Assembly: GCA_947491935.1 (NCBI GenBank)
Contig: CANLLF010000001.1
Span: 1 to 64,000, forward strand
DNA from: an uncultured Roseicyclus sp.
Lineage (GTDB): Bacteria; Pseudomonadota; Alphaproteobacteria; Rhodobacterales; Rhodobacteraceae
Length of the DNA stretch: 64,000 nucleotides
Direction: 5' to 3'
In this document: piece after piece, positions 1 through 8,194 of the stretch
How the letters are laid out: every line of letters starts with the position of its first letter
Position numbering within the stretch: the stretch's first letter is position 1
Notes under the pieces: model-generated
The model's database searches: none
Seen by the model: the letters and a program-made list of their open reading frames with translations, nothing else
Told to the model about the DNA's origin: nothing
Program-made: the position numbers and the translations under genes

Positions 1-477
1 CTCGTCTCGCTGGCGTGAGATTGCAGCGGTCGGAGTGAAATATTCGGGAGGGGGAGCGGTGAAGTGGGGAGGCGGGCACCAGACAGGATTCGCAAAGCCC
101 AGCCCACATTATGCCGGTTTCGCCGAAAGGAGACCCATGCGCTAAAAATACCGCCCATGATCTAAGCAGATCAGGTTTTCCGGTTACGGTCAGACGCGGA
201 AAGCTTCCGGGCCCTTCCGACCCGAGCGATAAAGGGTCAGTCGAACCGGTCAAGCGCGTCTCCTCCCTTTCTGACGCTTGACGGATCGGCAGGCCTTGGC
301 TGGCGGCCCGATCTCTCGTCTCTCTTCCACATGATCCGGGTCGTCAGCGCCTTTATTCGAAGGTATCCGCACAACCCGCCCCATTTCCGCCACATTTCTG
401 TACCGGTTCCCGCCAGATTCCAGGCGCACGATTCTGAGACGTTGAGCGCAGACAATCGAGCAAAACCGGAGGCAAAA
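1..477. other. No supported gene (upstream region)
   Basis: I see no convincing gene in these bases. Frame 2 of the plus strand is open from base 2 to a TAA at 143-145, but its third-position GC looks clearly lower than in the window's real genes and it matches no family I know. A tiny Met-Arg-stop frame at 137-145 has an AAGGAG-like site before it, which is probably chance. The stretch may hold the 3' end of an earlier gene and the promoter for the small ORF and tfoX-like gene downstream. Confidence 0.4.
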
Positions 478-570
478 ATGCCCACGCAAAAGCCGGTGCC
501 TGTAAAAGGCCAAGGCCCCACCAAAGAACGCCCCAAGCCAGTACGCTATTCGGATTGGGCCAGTATCTGA
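478..570 (+). CDS. Possible small Lys/Pro-rich protein (30 aa)
   Basis: This small open frame begins with ATG after a strong GGAGG site at 468-472 (5-nt spacer) and ends in TGA. The peptide is basic and proline-rich and finishes with RYSDWASI. It has no signal peptide or membrane segment. It lies 30 bp before the TfoX-like gene in the same direction, so it could be a leader or a small partner protein. Third-position GC is only moderate and I recognise no family. The Shine-Dalgarno site is the main argument for it, and chance remains quite possible. Confidence 0.35.
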   Translation: MPTQKPVPVKGQGPTKERPKPVRYSDWASI

Positions 571-600
571 TATAGTTGCGGGCCTGAACGGAGGCTCGGA

Positions 601-960
601 ATGACACACCCTACCGCGGACGGTGCGCCGGGCGATCCTGTCACCGTGTTCCGGAATATCGGCCCATCGCAGGCCGAGACGCTGGCCAGGGTGGGGATCC
701 ACACCGCCGATCAACTTCGTGATCTTGGCGCACATGAAGCCTATCGCCGAATCCTGCGGCTCGGCACGCGCCCCCATTTCGTTATGTATTACGTCCTGCA
801 TATGGCGTTGCAGGGCCGCCCGTGGAACGATTGCCAGGGCGCGGAACGTGATGCGCTGCGCGCGCAGTTCGATGCCCTGAAGGTCGAAGAGGCCGCATCC
901 GGCAATGATCCCGAGCTGGAACGATTTCTGAACGCCATCGGGACGGGCTTGCGTCGATAA
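601..960 (+). CDS. TfoX C-terminal domain family protein
   Basis: This 119-aa protein is a stand-alone TfoX C-terminal (PF04994-like) domain. The core 'NIGPSQAETLARVGIHTADQLRDLGAHEAY' region, around residues 18-48, is a helix-hairpin-helix-like fold typical of the family. The N-terminal TfoX domain found in competence regulators is absent. Such single-domain forms are common in alphaproteobacteria and have no established role, so a competence function should not be assumed. The ATG at 601 follows a GGAGG site. The gene converges on ndk across a terminator. Confidence 0.8.
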   Translation: MTHPTADGAPGDPVTVFRNIGPSQAETLARVGIHTADQLRDLGAHEAYRRILRLGTRPHFVMYYVLHMALQGRPWNDCQGAERDALRAQFDALKVEEAASGNDPELERFLNAIGTGLRR

Positions 961-961
961 A

Positions 962-997
962 CCCAAAAAGAAAAGGGCCGCGCGATCCGCACGGCCC
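962..997 (-). terminator. Rho-independent terminator of ndk
   Basis: GGGCCG (975-980) pairs with CGGCCC (992-997), and an inner GCG/CGC extends the hairpin across one mismatch. Read on the minus strand the hairpin is followed by a T-rich run (TTTTCTTTTT, 962-974). It therefore terminates ndk. On the plus strand no T tract follows, so its effect on the tfoX-like gene is less certain. Confidence 0.75.
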
Positions 998-1022
998 GAT
1001 GATCTTCAAAGCTTGAAGTGGC

Positions 1023-1445
1023 CTAGCCCACCAGTTCAAGACCCGAGAAGAAGAAAGCGATCTCTTCCGCGGCCGTTTCCGGCGCATCGGAGCCATGAAC
1101 CGAGTTTTCACCGATCGACAGCGCGAATTCCTTACGGATCGTGCCCTCGGCGGCCTCGGCGGGGTTGGTCGCGCCCATCACTTCGCGGTTCTTGGAAATC
1201 GCGTCTTCACCTTCCAGCACCTGCACCACAATCGGCTCGGAAATCATGAATTCGCACAGCTCGCCGAAGAACGGACGCTCGGAATGCACACCATAGAAGG
1301 TCTGCGCCTGGGCCAGTGTCAGCTGGATGCGTTTCTGGGCGACGACGCGCAGGCCGGCCGCTTCAAACTTGGCGATGATGGCGCCGGTCAGATTACGCTT
1401 GGTGGCGTCGGGCTTGATGATGGAAAATGTGCGCTGGATGGCCAT
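1023..1445 (-). CDS. ndk: Nucleoside diphosphate kinase
   Basis: Ndk transfers the gamma phosphate of ATP to nucleoside diphosphates and so balances (d)NTP pools in the cytoplasm. At 140 aa it has the normal bacterial length. The N-terminal 'TFSIIKPDA' motif is present, as is the active-site segment 'GENSVHGSD', whose phosphohistidine is His117. The ATG start is preceded by a GGAGC site. It is a single gene facing the TfoX-like gene, with a shared terminator region between them. Confidence 0.97.
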   Translation of the reverse strand: MAIQRTFSIIKPDATKRNLTGAIIAKFEAAGLRVVAQKRIQLTLAQAQTFYGVHSERPFFGELCEFMISEPIVVQVLEGEDAISKNREVMGATNPAEAAEGTIRKEFALSIGENSVHGSDAPETAAEEIAFFFSGLELVG

Positions 1446-1784
1446 TTTGGTGCTCCGGTTCGGGACAGGTCAATTTCGCGGCCCGGCTAACATGGGCGAC
1501 GGAGATTGGAAAGGCCCCCGGGCCCGCGCGCCGTCGGCGGACGGTTTGGCCTCGGTGCGTCCGTCGTGGGGCTCGGCGACCCGCCGTGTCTCTGAGGCTG
1601 CGCCCCCTGCCCCATCGGATCGCCCGACCACAGCCCGCCGCGCCTCTGATAGCCTCATGACCCGCACGACAGATGGGCGCATGGACAGCCGAATTGCGCA
1701 GCGCCCGGGCCAAAACACCCGGGCGCCGTCCGCTGCCTCAAAGCCCCTCTAGCGGCGCGGCGCGGCCTCTGTTACGTCGCGCCC
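1446..1784. other. Divergent intergenic region ndk / ABC-F
   Basis: These 339 bp separate the divergent starts of ndk and the ABC-F gene and must hold both promoters. Open frames cross it on both strands, but they are Arg/Pro/Ala-rich, resemble no family and look like shadows of high GC. I could not identify a clear -35/-10 pair, an RNA gene or a repeat. Confidence 0.5.
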
Positions 1785-3629
1785 ATGCTCAAGATTCAGG
1801 ACATCAGCTATTCCGTTGCGGGTCGCCCCCTTCTGGAGGGTGCCAGCGCCTCCATACCCACCGGCCACAAGGTCGGCATCGTGGGGCGCAACGGCACGGG
1901 CAAGACCACGCTGTTCCGCCTGATCCGGGGCGAACTGACGCTGGATACCGGCACCATCACTCTGCCCTCCGGCGCCAAGATCGGGGGCGTCGCGCAGGAA
2001 GTGCCGTCGTCGGACACGTCGCTGATCGACACGGTGCTGGAAGCCGACACCGAACGCGCCGCCTTGCTGGCCGAAGAGGCGAGCGACCCCGCCCGCATCG
2101 CCGAGATCCAGGAGCGTCTGGCCGCCATCGATGCCTGGGGCGCTGAGGCGCGCGCCGCCACGATCCTGAAAGGTCTGGGCTTTACCCATGCCGAGCAGCA
2201 GATGCCCTGTTCCGCTTTTTCCGGCGGCTGGCGAATGCGTGTGGCTCTTGCCGGTGTGCTTTTTGCGCAGCCTGATCTGCTGCTGCTCGACGAGCCGACG
2301 AACTACCTCGATCTTGAAGGCGCGCTGTGGCTGGAAGCCTATCTGGCGAAGTACCCCCATACGGTGCTGATCATTTCCCACGATCGCGAGCTGCTCAATC
2401 GCGCGGTCGGCCACATCCTGTATCTCAATGATCGCAAACTGACGCTCTATACCGGCGGCTACGACACATTTGCCAAGACTCGGGCCGAACGCCGGGCGGT
2501 GCAGGCCGCTGCCGCCAAGAAGCAGGAGGCGCAACGCGCCCATCTGCAAAGCTTCGTCGACCGGTTCAAGGCCAAGGCCTCCAAGGCCAAACAGGCTCAG
2601 AGCCGGGTGAAGATGCTGGAGCGGATGGACACGATCCGCGCGCCCGAAGACGCCGCGCGCACCGTTTTCACCTTCCCCGAGCCCGAGGAACTCAGCCCGC
2701 CCATCATCAACATGGATGGCACGGCGGTCGGGTATTCCGACACGCCCGTCCTGCGGCGCCTGAACCTGCGCCTTGATCAGGATGACCGGATCGCGCTTCT
2801 GGGCCGCAACGGCGAAGGCAAATCGACATTGTCGAAGCTGTTGGCGGGCAAACTCAAAGCGATGGAGGGGCGCATCACGTCCTCCTCCAAGCTGCGTGTG
2901 GGTTATTTCGCGCAGCACCAGGTGGATGAGCTGCACCTTGACGAGACCCCGCTTGACCATATCCGCCGCGAGCGCCCGAATGACGCGCCCCCCAAACTGC
3001 GCGCGCGGCTTGCAGGTTTCGGCCTTGGCGCGGATCAGGCCGAAACGCTGGTCGCCAAGCTTTCCGGCGGTCAGAAGGCGCGCCTGTCTCTCCTGCTCGC
3101 CACCATCGAGGCCCCGCACCTGCTGATCCTCGATGAGCCGACCAACCACCTTGATATCGAATCCCGGGAGGCGTTGGTGGAGGCGCTGACCGCCTATTCC
3201 GGCGCCGTCATCCTCGTCTCCCACGACATGCACCTGCTCAGCCTCGTGGCCGACCGGCTCTGGCTGGTGAAGGACGGCCATGTCGCACCCTATGACGGCG
3301 ATCTCGAAACCTACCGCGCCTCGCTTCTGGGCCAGGAGCCTCGTTCTCAAAAGCCCCAGAAGCAAAAGCCGAAGCAGGTGTTCACGCGCGACCAGATCAA
3401 GGATCTGCGCGCCGAGGTGAAGCGCGCCGAAGCCCGCGTCGCCAAGATCGAGGAGATGCGCGAGAAACTCGCCAGGAAGCTGGCCGATCCCACACTCTAT
3501 GAGGACACACGCGTCGGTGAATTGACCACGTGGCAGAAGAAATATGCGGAGATCATGGAAGGCCTCGATCGGGCGGAATCCCTCTGGGTGAAATCCGCCG
3601 ACGCCCTGGACAGGGCCGAACGCCCCTGA
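1785..3629 (+). CDS. ABC-F family ATPase, YheS-like
   Basis: This 614-aa protein has two tandem ABC ATPase domains and no membrane domain, the layout of ABC-F ribosome-associated factors. The first Walker A is 'GRNGTGKTT' (34-42), with signature 'SGGWRMR' and 'LLLLDEPTNYLDL'. The second half carries 'GRNGEGKST', 'LSGGQKAR' and 'LILDEPTNHLDI'. The interdomain linker 'AHLQSFVDRFKAKASKAKQAQSR' and the SGGWRMR signature are close to E. coli YheS. A charged coiled-coil C-terminal tail (about 540-610) is present. The role is probably ribosome-linked translation control. I see no strong Shine-Dalgarno site before the ATG. Confidence 0.9.
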   Translation: MLKIQDISYSVAGRPLLEGASASIPTGHKVGIVGRNGTGKTTLFRLIRGELTLDTGTITLPSGAKIGGVAQEVPSSDTSLIDTVLEADTERAALLAEEASDPARIAEIQERLAAIDAWGAEARAATILKGLGFTHAEQQMPCSAFSGGWRMRVALAGVLFAQPDLLLLDEPTNYLDLEGALWLEAYLAKYPHTVLIISHDRELLNRAVGHILYLNDRKLTLYTGGYDTFAKTRAERRAVQAAAAKKQEAQRAHLQSFVDRFKAKASKAKQAQSRVKMLERMDTIRAPEDAARTVFTFPEPEELSPPIINMDGTAVGYSDTPVLRRLNLRLDQDDRIALLGRNGEGKSTLSKLLAGKLKAMEGRITSSSKLRVGYFAQHQVDELHLDETPLDHIRRERPNDAPPKLRARLAGFGLGADQAETLVAKLSGGQKARLSLLLATIEAPHLLILDEPTNHLDIESREALVEALTAYSGAVILVSHDMHLLSLVADRLWLVKDGHVAPYDGDLETYRASLLGQEPRSQKPQKQKPKQVFTRDQIKDLRAEVKRAEARVAKIEEMREKLARKLADPTLYEDTRVGELTTWQKKYAEIMEGLDRAESLWVKSADALDRAERP

Positions 3630-3630
3630 C

Positions 3631-3726
3631 TCCTTTCATCCTGGCCGAAAAACTCCGGGGGAGGCCGCAGGCCGGGGGCAGCGCCCCCAATCCCCATCGA
3701 ACCGAATGCAGCGCAGCTGCGCTATT
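3631..3726 (-). repeat. Family A intergenic repeat, copy 1
   Basis: This is a GC-rich element filling the gap after the ABC-F stop, oriented on the minus strand. In that orientation it reads GGGGGCGCTGCCCCC, a GGCCTGCGGCC arm, CCTCCCCCGGAGTTTTTC, then GGCCAGGATGAAAGG. The core is shared with copies near 13.9, 24.2 and 42.7 kb. An upstream module contains the perfect palindrome AGCGCAGCTGCGCT (3710-3723), and a related sequence is found next to the 42.7-kb copy. Confidence 0.7.
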
Positions 3727-3744
3727 TGATTAAGGTCACTCCAT

Positions 3745-4356
3745 ATGGACCTCACCCCCTACATTCCCGCCTTTGTCACCCTTTTCGTGATCATCGATCC
3801 CATCGGCCTCGCCCCCCTCTTCGTTGCCCTGACCCAGGGCATGACGGCGCGGCGTCGGCGTGGCATCGCGATCCGGGCGTGCCTTGCGGCGTTCGCGATC
3901 CTCACGATTTTCGGCGTGGCGGGGGAAGCGGTGCTCAATTTCCTCGGCATCTCGATGCCCGCGTTCCGGATGGCCGGTGGCATCCTGTTGTTTCTCACCG
4001 CGCTCGACATGTTGTTCGAACGCCGTACGGAACGGCGGCAGGGACAGGCCGACAGCAATGAAAACGACCCCTCGATCTTCCCGCTGTCGCTGCCGCTGAT
4101 CGCGGGACCGGGTGCGATTGCCACGATGATCCTTCTGACGGGGCAGGACACGTCGCTGACCCATGTGGCCATCATCCACGGCGTCATGGCGCTGGTCATC
4201 GCCTGCGTCTTCATGCTGTTCCTGCTGGCCGCGCCGCTCGAACGCCTGCTCGGGCCCACCGGCATCAACGTGATCACGCGGCTTTTGGGCATGCTTCTGG
4301 CGGCATTATCCGTGCAATTCGTGATTGATGGCCTCAGGGACCTGCAAGTTATCTGA
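3745..4356 (+). CDS. MarC family integral membrane protein
   Basis: This 203-aa inner-membrane protein has about six hydrophobic segments and belongs to the MarC/UPF0056 family. Typical features include the N-terminal 'VTLFVIIDPIGLAPLFVALTQG' segment and 'LPLIAGPGAIATMILL' in the middle. Despite its name the family has no proven role in multidrug resistance and its transported substrate is unknown. It follows repeat copy 1 and lies 20 bp before the aspartic protease gene on the same strand, so the two may be co-transcribed. Confidence 0.9.
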   Translation: MDLTPYIPAFVTLFVIIDPIGLAPLFVALTQGMTARRRRGIAIRACLAAFAILTIFGVAGEAVLNFLGISMPAFRMAGGILLFLTALDMLFERRTERRQGQADSNENDPSIFPLSLPLIAGPGAIATMILLTGQDTSLTHVAIIHGVMALVIACVFMLFLLAAPLERLLGPTGINVITRLLGMLLAALSVQFVIDGLRDLQVI

Positions 4357-4376
4357 GCCCACCCTATATCTCTTCC

Positions 4377-4958
4377 ATGCTTGATCCCGACCGTATCGCC
4401 AGCCTGATCTACCTCGTCCTTCTGGGCTGCGTGATTGGCGGCTATTTCTTCGTCTCCCAGCGCAGGAACCTTGGGAAGATGGTGCAATATGCCGCGATCT
4501 GGAGCTTCATCTTTCTGGGTGCCATTGTCGCCGTCGCGCTGTGGCAGGACATCCGAAATGATATCGCGCCGCGCCAATCGGTGTTGCAGGGCGGCGCAAT
4601 CGAGGTGCCACGGGCCCCTGACGGGCATTTCTACCTGACCCTCGATGTGAATGGCGGGCCCACGCGCTTCGTGGTCGATACCGGGGCAACCGATATCGTC
4701 CTGACGCGGGCCGATGCGATAGCGGCCGGCATCGATACCGATCTGCTGATCTTCTCGGGCCGCGCCAACACCGCCAACGGCACCGTGGAGATCGCGCCCA
4801 CGCGGATCGAAACGCTGGCCCTTGGTGACGTGGTGGAGACCGGCGTGCGGGCCGTAGTGAATGGGGGAGAGATGGACGAAAGCCTTCTGGGTATGTCCTA
4901 TCTCAACCGGTTCTCCCGGTTGGAAATTGCCGAAGGGCGTTTGGTGCTGGAGCGCTAG
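4377..4958 (+). CDS. Membrane-anchored retropepsin-like aspartic protease (TIGR02281-like)
   Basis: This 193-aa protein has two N-terminal membrane segments (about residues 7-24 and 37-55) followed by a retropepsin-like domain. The catalytic motif 'VVDTGATDIVLT' lies near residues 99-110, and 'LLGMSYLNRFSRLEI' near the C terminus matches the family. The protease domain probably faces the periplasm. One catalytic Asp per chain implies action as a dimer. The substrate is unknown. Its TAG stop interlocks with the holC stop within a CTAG palindrome. Confidence 0.85.
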   Translation: MLDPDRIASLIYLVLLGCVIGGYFFVSQRRNLGKMVQYAAIWSFIFLGAIVAVALWQDIRNDIAPRQSVLQGGAIEVPRAPDGHFYLTLDVNGGPTRFVVDTGATDIVLTRADAIAAGIDTDLLIFSGRANTANGTVEIAPTRIETLALGDVVETGVRAVVNGGEMDESLLGMSYLNRFSRLEIAEGRLVLER

Positions 4959-5416
4959 GCGCCGCTTTCAGCCTTCATTTCCCATTTCCCTGACGCCTCC
5001 GACCAGTATTTGGCCGCCACCCCCGCACCGGTCAGCGATTTCCACTGCTCTCGCGCGGTCTGTAACGCGGCCTCATCATGGCCATCGAACAACACCATGA
5101 CCCGCGCCATGGCCCCAACGTCGTCGGGTGTGACGTCTGCCCCCTCGACGGAGATCACGCAAGCGGGGTCATTCAAGGCGCGCTCGGTCGTCAGAAGCAC
5201 CGGCTGTCGCGCATCGTGATCACCCCCGGCGCGGCCATGGGGCAAAAAGCCGTCTTCGGGGCGCAGCCAGAGCTGTTCATCGAGCCGGTCGAGCATGGCA
5301 TCGGTCCGGCCCCGCACGGCCACCCGCCATCCGGCCTGCAAGGATTTCTCCAGCAGCACCCGGAGCGTGACCTCCATCGGACGCTCGGTCAGATGGTAGA
5401 AATAGACTTCCCCCAA
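4955..5416 (-). CDS. holC: DNA polymerase III subunit chi
   Basis: HolC (153 aa) is the chi subunit of the clamp-loader complex and links the replisome to SSB. The N-terminal 'VYFYHLTERPMEVTLRVLLEKSL' segment, the 'RTDAMLDRLDEQLWL' stretch and 'PVLLTTE' are characteristic. It lies 28 bp downstream of pepA in the same direction, an arrangement also seen in E. coli (pepA-holC). The stop codon overlaps the stop of the convergent protease gene. Confidence 0.93.
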   Translation of the reverse strand: MGEVYFYHLTERPMEVTLRVLLEKSLQAGWRVAVRGRTDAMLDRLDEQLWLRPEDGFLPHGRAGGDHDARQPVLLTTERALNDPACVISVEGADVTPDDVGAMARVMVLFDGHDEAALQTAREQWKSLTGAGVAAKYWSEASGKWEMKAESGA

Positions 5417-5444
5417 GGGCTTACCCGCCGTTCCTCACGTCATT

Positions 5445-6911
5445 TCAACTCTCGTATTCGTCGCGGACCAACCGATCCAACGCCATCACACCCCAGCCGG
5501 TCGCCCCTTTGGGCGCCAGCACCGTATCAGATTTCACCGAAGCCACGCCTGCAATGTCGAGGTGAATCCACGGGGTCTCGTCTTTCACGAAACGGCCCAG
5601 GAACTGCGCCGCGGTGATCGAACCCGCGGCCCGTCCGCCGACATTCTTCATATCCGCAATCCGCGATTTCAGAAGCTTGTCGTAGGCCTCCCCAAGCGGC
5701 AGGCGCCACGCGCCTTCGCCCTCGGCGCCCGCCGCCTTCAGGAATGCGTTGCAAAGCGGATCGCTGTTGGAGAAGACACCGGCATTATCATGGCCCAGCC
5801 CGATGATGATCGCGCCGGTCAGGGTGGCCAGATCGATCATGCCGGTGGGCTCGAACCGCTCCTGCGCGTACCACATCACGTCACACAGAACCAAACGCCC
5901 CTCTGCATCGGTATTAATCACCTCGATCGTGTCGCCCTTCATCGAGGTCACCACATCGCCGGGCCGCTGCGCACGCGCGTCGGGCATGTTCTCGACCAGC
6001 CCCACAAGGCCCACGACATTGGCCTTGGCCTTGCGCAGGGCCAGGGTGCGCATCACGCCGGAAACGACGCCCGCGCCGCCCATATCCATCGTCATGTCTT
6101 CCATCCCTGCGGCAGGCTTCAGGCTGATGCCACCGGTATCGAAGACTACACCCTTACCGATCAGCGCCAGCGGTTTTTCATCGCCACCGCCGTTCCACTC
6201 CATCACGACCACTTTCGACGGCGCGTCCGAGCCCTGACCCACGCCCAGAAGCGCACCCATGCCGAGCTTTTCTAGATCCTTTTCCTCCAGCACCTCCACC
6301 TTCAGGCCGAGATGCTTCATCGCGGTGAGCCGATCCGCGAATTCCTGCGTTGTCAGGATATTGGCGGGTTCATTCACCAGATCGCGGGTGAAGAACACCC
6401 CCTCGGCCACGGCCTTGGCGGCCTCGGCTTGCTCGCGCGCCTCGTCGGGCTTGGCACAATAAATCGTCGCGGGCTCGGCCTCCGTCTTGTCGGCCGTCTT
6501 GTGATCGTCAAAGCCATAGGCCCGGAGCGCGAGGCCAAGGGTCAGGTCCGCCACGCGATTATAGGCGCCTGCGCAGACCAGCAGCGGCGTCTTGCCCTTG
6601 AACTTCGCTAGCGAGGCGCCCGCCTTGCGGGCCTCTTCCACGCTGGGGCGGCGTTCGAGCTTCACCACCAGTAGCGCCTTGGCGGCCAGCCCGGCCGGAA
6701 AGCCCATGGTAAAGCCCTCTCCTGCCTTTACCTTCTCCCACCGATCCGACTCGACCAGCCGTGCCACCGCCTGCTTGGTCAGCCGGTTCACCCGCCGCCC
6801 CGCAGGGTCCAGCTTGCCGTCCGGCGTGACCAGAATGGCCAGCTTGCCCTCGGCCGCGGCCAGCGCGTCGAGGTCGGTTTCGGCAAAATCGATGGTGATC
6901 GGGCTGGTCAT
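5445..6911 (-). CDS. pepA: Leucyl aminopeptidase (M17)
   Basis: PepA (488 aa) is a cytoplasmic di-metal aminopeptidase. The C-terminal catalytic domain shows the hallmark 'NTDAEGRLVL' motif around residues 330-340 and the metal-ligand region 'GKGVVFDTGGISLKPAAGMEDM'. The N-terminal macro-like domain spans about residues 1-160. Homologues also bind DNA in some bacteria, but nothing here shows that. It forms a probable operon with holC and diverges from lptF across roughly 160 bp. Confidence 0.96.
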   Translation of the reverse strand: MTSPITIDFAETDLDALAAAEGKLAILVTPDGKLDPAGRRVNRLTKQAVARLVESDRWEKVKAGEGFTMGFPAGLAAKALLVVKLERRPSVEEARKAGASLAKFKGKTPLLVCAGAYNRVADLTLGLALRAYGFDDHKTADKTEAEPATIYCAKPDEAREQAEAAKAVAEGVFFTRDLVNEPANILTTQEFADRLTAMKHLGLKVEVLEEKDLEKLGMGALLGVGQGSDAPSKVVVMEWNGGGDEKPLALIGKGVVFDTGGISLKPAAGMEDMTMDMGGAGVVSGVMRTLALRKAKANVVGLVGLVENMPDARAQRPGDVVTSMKGDTIEVINTDAEGRLVLCDVMWYAQERFEPTGMIDLATLTGAIIIGLGHDNAGVFSNSDPLCNAFLKAAGAEGEGAWRLPLGEAYDKLLKSRIADMKNVGGRAAGSITAAQFLGRFVKDETPWIHLDIAGVASVKSDTVLAPKGATGWGVMALDRLVRDEYES

Positions 6912-7069
6912 GGGCGGCTCCTGATGGGCGAAAAGCGTGACATTCAGGTCGCGACCTTAGGGCGGCGATCCAAGCTTGGCCAGATCGCCCCTACGCATCC
7001 CGGAAAAAGTCGCCTAAAACATAGATGACGCGGTCGGGCTGCCACCCGGACACCGCATGTGGGGGTAAC

Positions 7070-8194
7070 GTGGCCTTGGGTCAGTTCGACCGATATATCC
7101 TGCGACAGTTGGTGATGCTGTTCGGCTTCTTCAGCCTTGTGCTGGTGTCGGTCTATTGGGTGAACCAGGCCGCGCGCCTGTTTGATTCCCTGATCGCGGA
7201 CGGTCAGAACGTCAGCGTCTTTCTTGAATTCTCGGCCCTGACCCTGCCGTGGATCGTGCAGTTGATCCTGCCGGTCTCGGCCTTCGTCGCCACGCTCTAC
7301 ATCTTCAACCGCATGATCGGTGAGTCGGAGATGGTGGTGTTGCAGACCGCCGGGTTGTCGGCGCTGCGCCTGCTGCGACCGGTGCTGTTCTTCGGGCTGT
7401 TGATGGCCTTGCTGGTGGGGGGGCTCGGAAACGGCCTGGCGCCGCTGGCGCGCGGGCAGTTCATGGATCGCCAGGACGAGGTGCGCGATGATCTGACAGG
7501 CCGGTTCCTGCGCGCTGGTGAGTTCATCCATCCGGCGGGCGGCATCACGGTCTATATCCGCGAGATCAGCGAGTTGGGTGAGTTTCGCGATATCTTTCTG
7601 CAAGATGCCACCAATCCCAGCGTCGAGGTGACCTATACCGCCACGGATGCGCTTCTGGTGCGATCCGATACCGGGCCCCGCCTCGTGATGTTCGACGGTG
7701 TCGCGCAAACGCTGGATCTGGAAACCGGGCGGCTTGCGACGGTACAATTCAGCGATTTCACCTATGATGTCGGAGGATTGGTCGACAATGGCGTTGGTCG
7801 CCGGGTCGACGTGCGCGAATTGCCCACGGGCGTCCTGCTCAGCGCGGATCAGGAGATGGCGGATGCGTTGGAGCTTCCGCTGTCGCACATGGTGTTCGAG
7901 GGGCACGACCGGATCGCGCAGGCGCTGTTCGTGATCTTCGTGCCGCTGATCGCGGCGGCGGCCCTGATGCTCGGCACGTTTTCGCGGTTCGGCGTGTGGA
8001 AGCAGATCCTGATTGCCGTGGCGCTGGTTCTGCCGATGCAGCTTATCCGCAACGCGGCCGAGGCGGCAGTGCGGTCCGACGCCGAGGCGTGGGCCATCGC
8101 CTATCTGCAACCGGCAGTCGCCGCTCTGGTCGCGGCGATCATGGTGGCTCTCGCGATGCGGCCACGGCAGGGCTGGCGGGGCATCCCGGCATGA
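7070..8194 (+). CDS. lptF: LPS export ABC transporter permease LptF
   Basis: LptF is one of the two inner-membrane permeases of the LptB2FG complex that extracts lipopolysaccharide. I chose the GTG at 7070 (374 aa) because it follows a GGGGG run and the protein then starts directly with 'GQFDRYILRQLVMLFGFF'. An ATG at 7025 would add 15 residues unlike the family. Three N-terminal TM segments, a periplasmic beta-jellyroll (about 130-260) and three C-terminal TM segments are visible. Its stop overlaps the lptG ATG (ATGA). Confidence 0.93.
   Translation: MALGQFDRYILRQLVMLFGFFSLVLVSVYWVNQAARLFDSLIADGQNVSVFLEFSALTLPWIVQLILPVSAFVATLYIFNRMIGESEMVVLQTAGLSALRLLRPVLFFGLLMALLVGGLGNGLAPLARGQFMDRQDEVRDDLTGRFLRAGEFIHPAGGITVYIREISELGEFRDIFLQDATNPSVEVTYTATDALLVRSDTGPRLVMFDGVAQTLDLETGRLATVQFSDFTYDVGGLVDNGVGRRVDVRELPTGVLLSADQEMADALELPLSHMVFEGHDRIAQALFVIFVPLIAAAALMLGTFSRFGVWKQILIAVALVLPMQLIRNAAEAAVRSDAEAWAIAYLQPAVAALVAAIMVALAMRPRQGWRGIPA

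Noticed and set aside
2-145. Open plus-strand frame at the window start ending in Met-Arg-stop behind an AAGGAG-like site
   Set aside because: Third-position GC is lower than in real genes here and the peptide resembles no family.
250-966. Long minus-strand frame opposite the TfoX-like gene
   Set aside because: It is antisense to a recognisable gene and its composition is a shadow of high GC.
1749-3365. 538-codon minus-strand frame within the ABC-F gene
   Set aside because: Gly/Arg/Gln-rich antisense shadow; the plus strand encodes a clear ABC-F protein.
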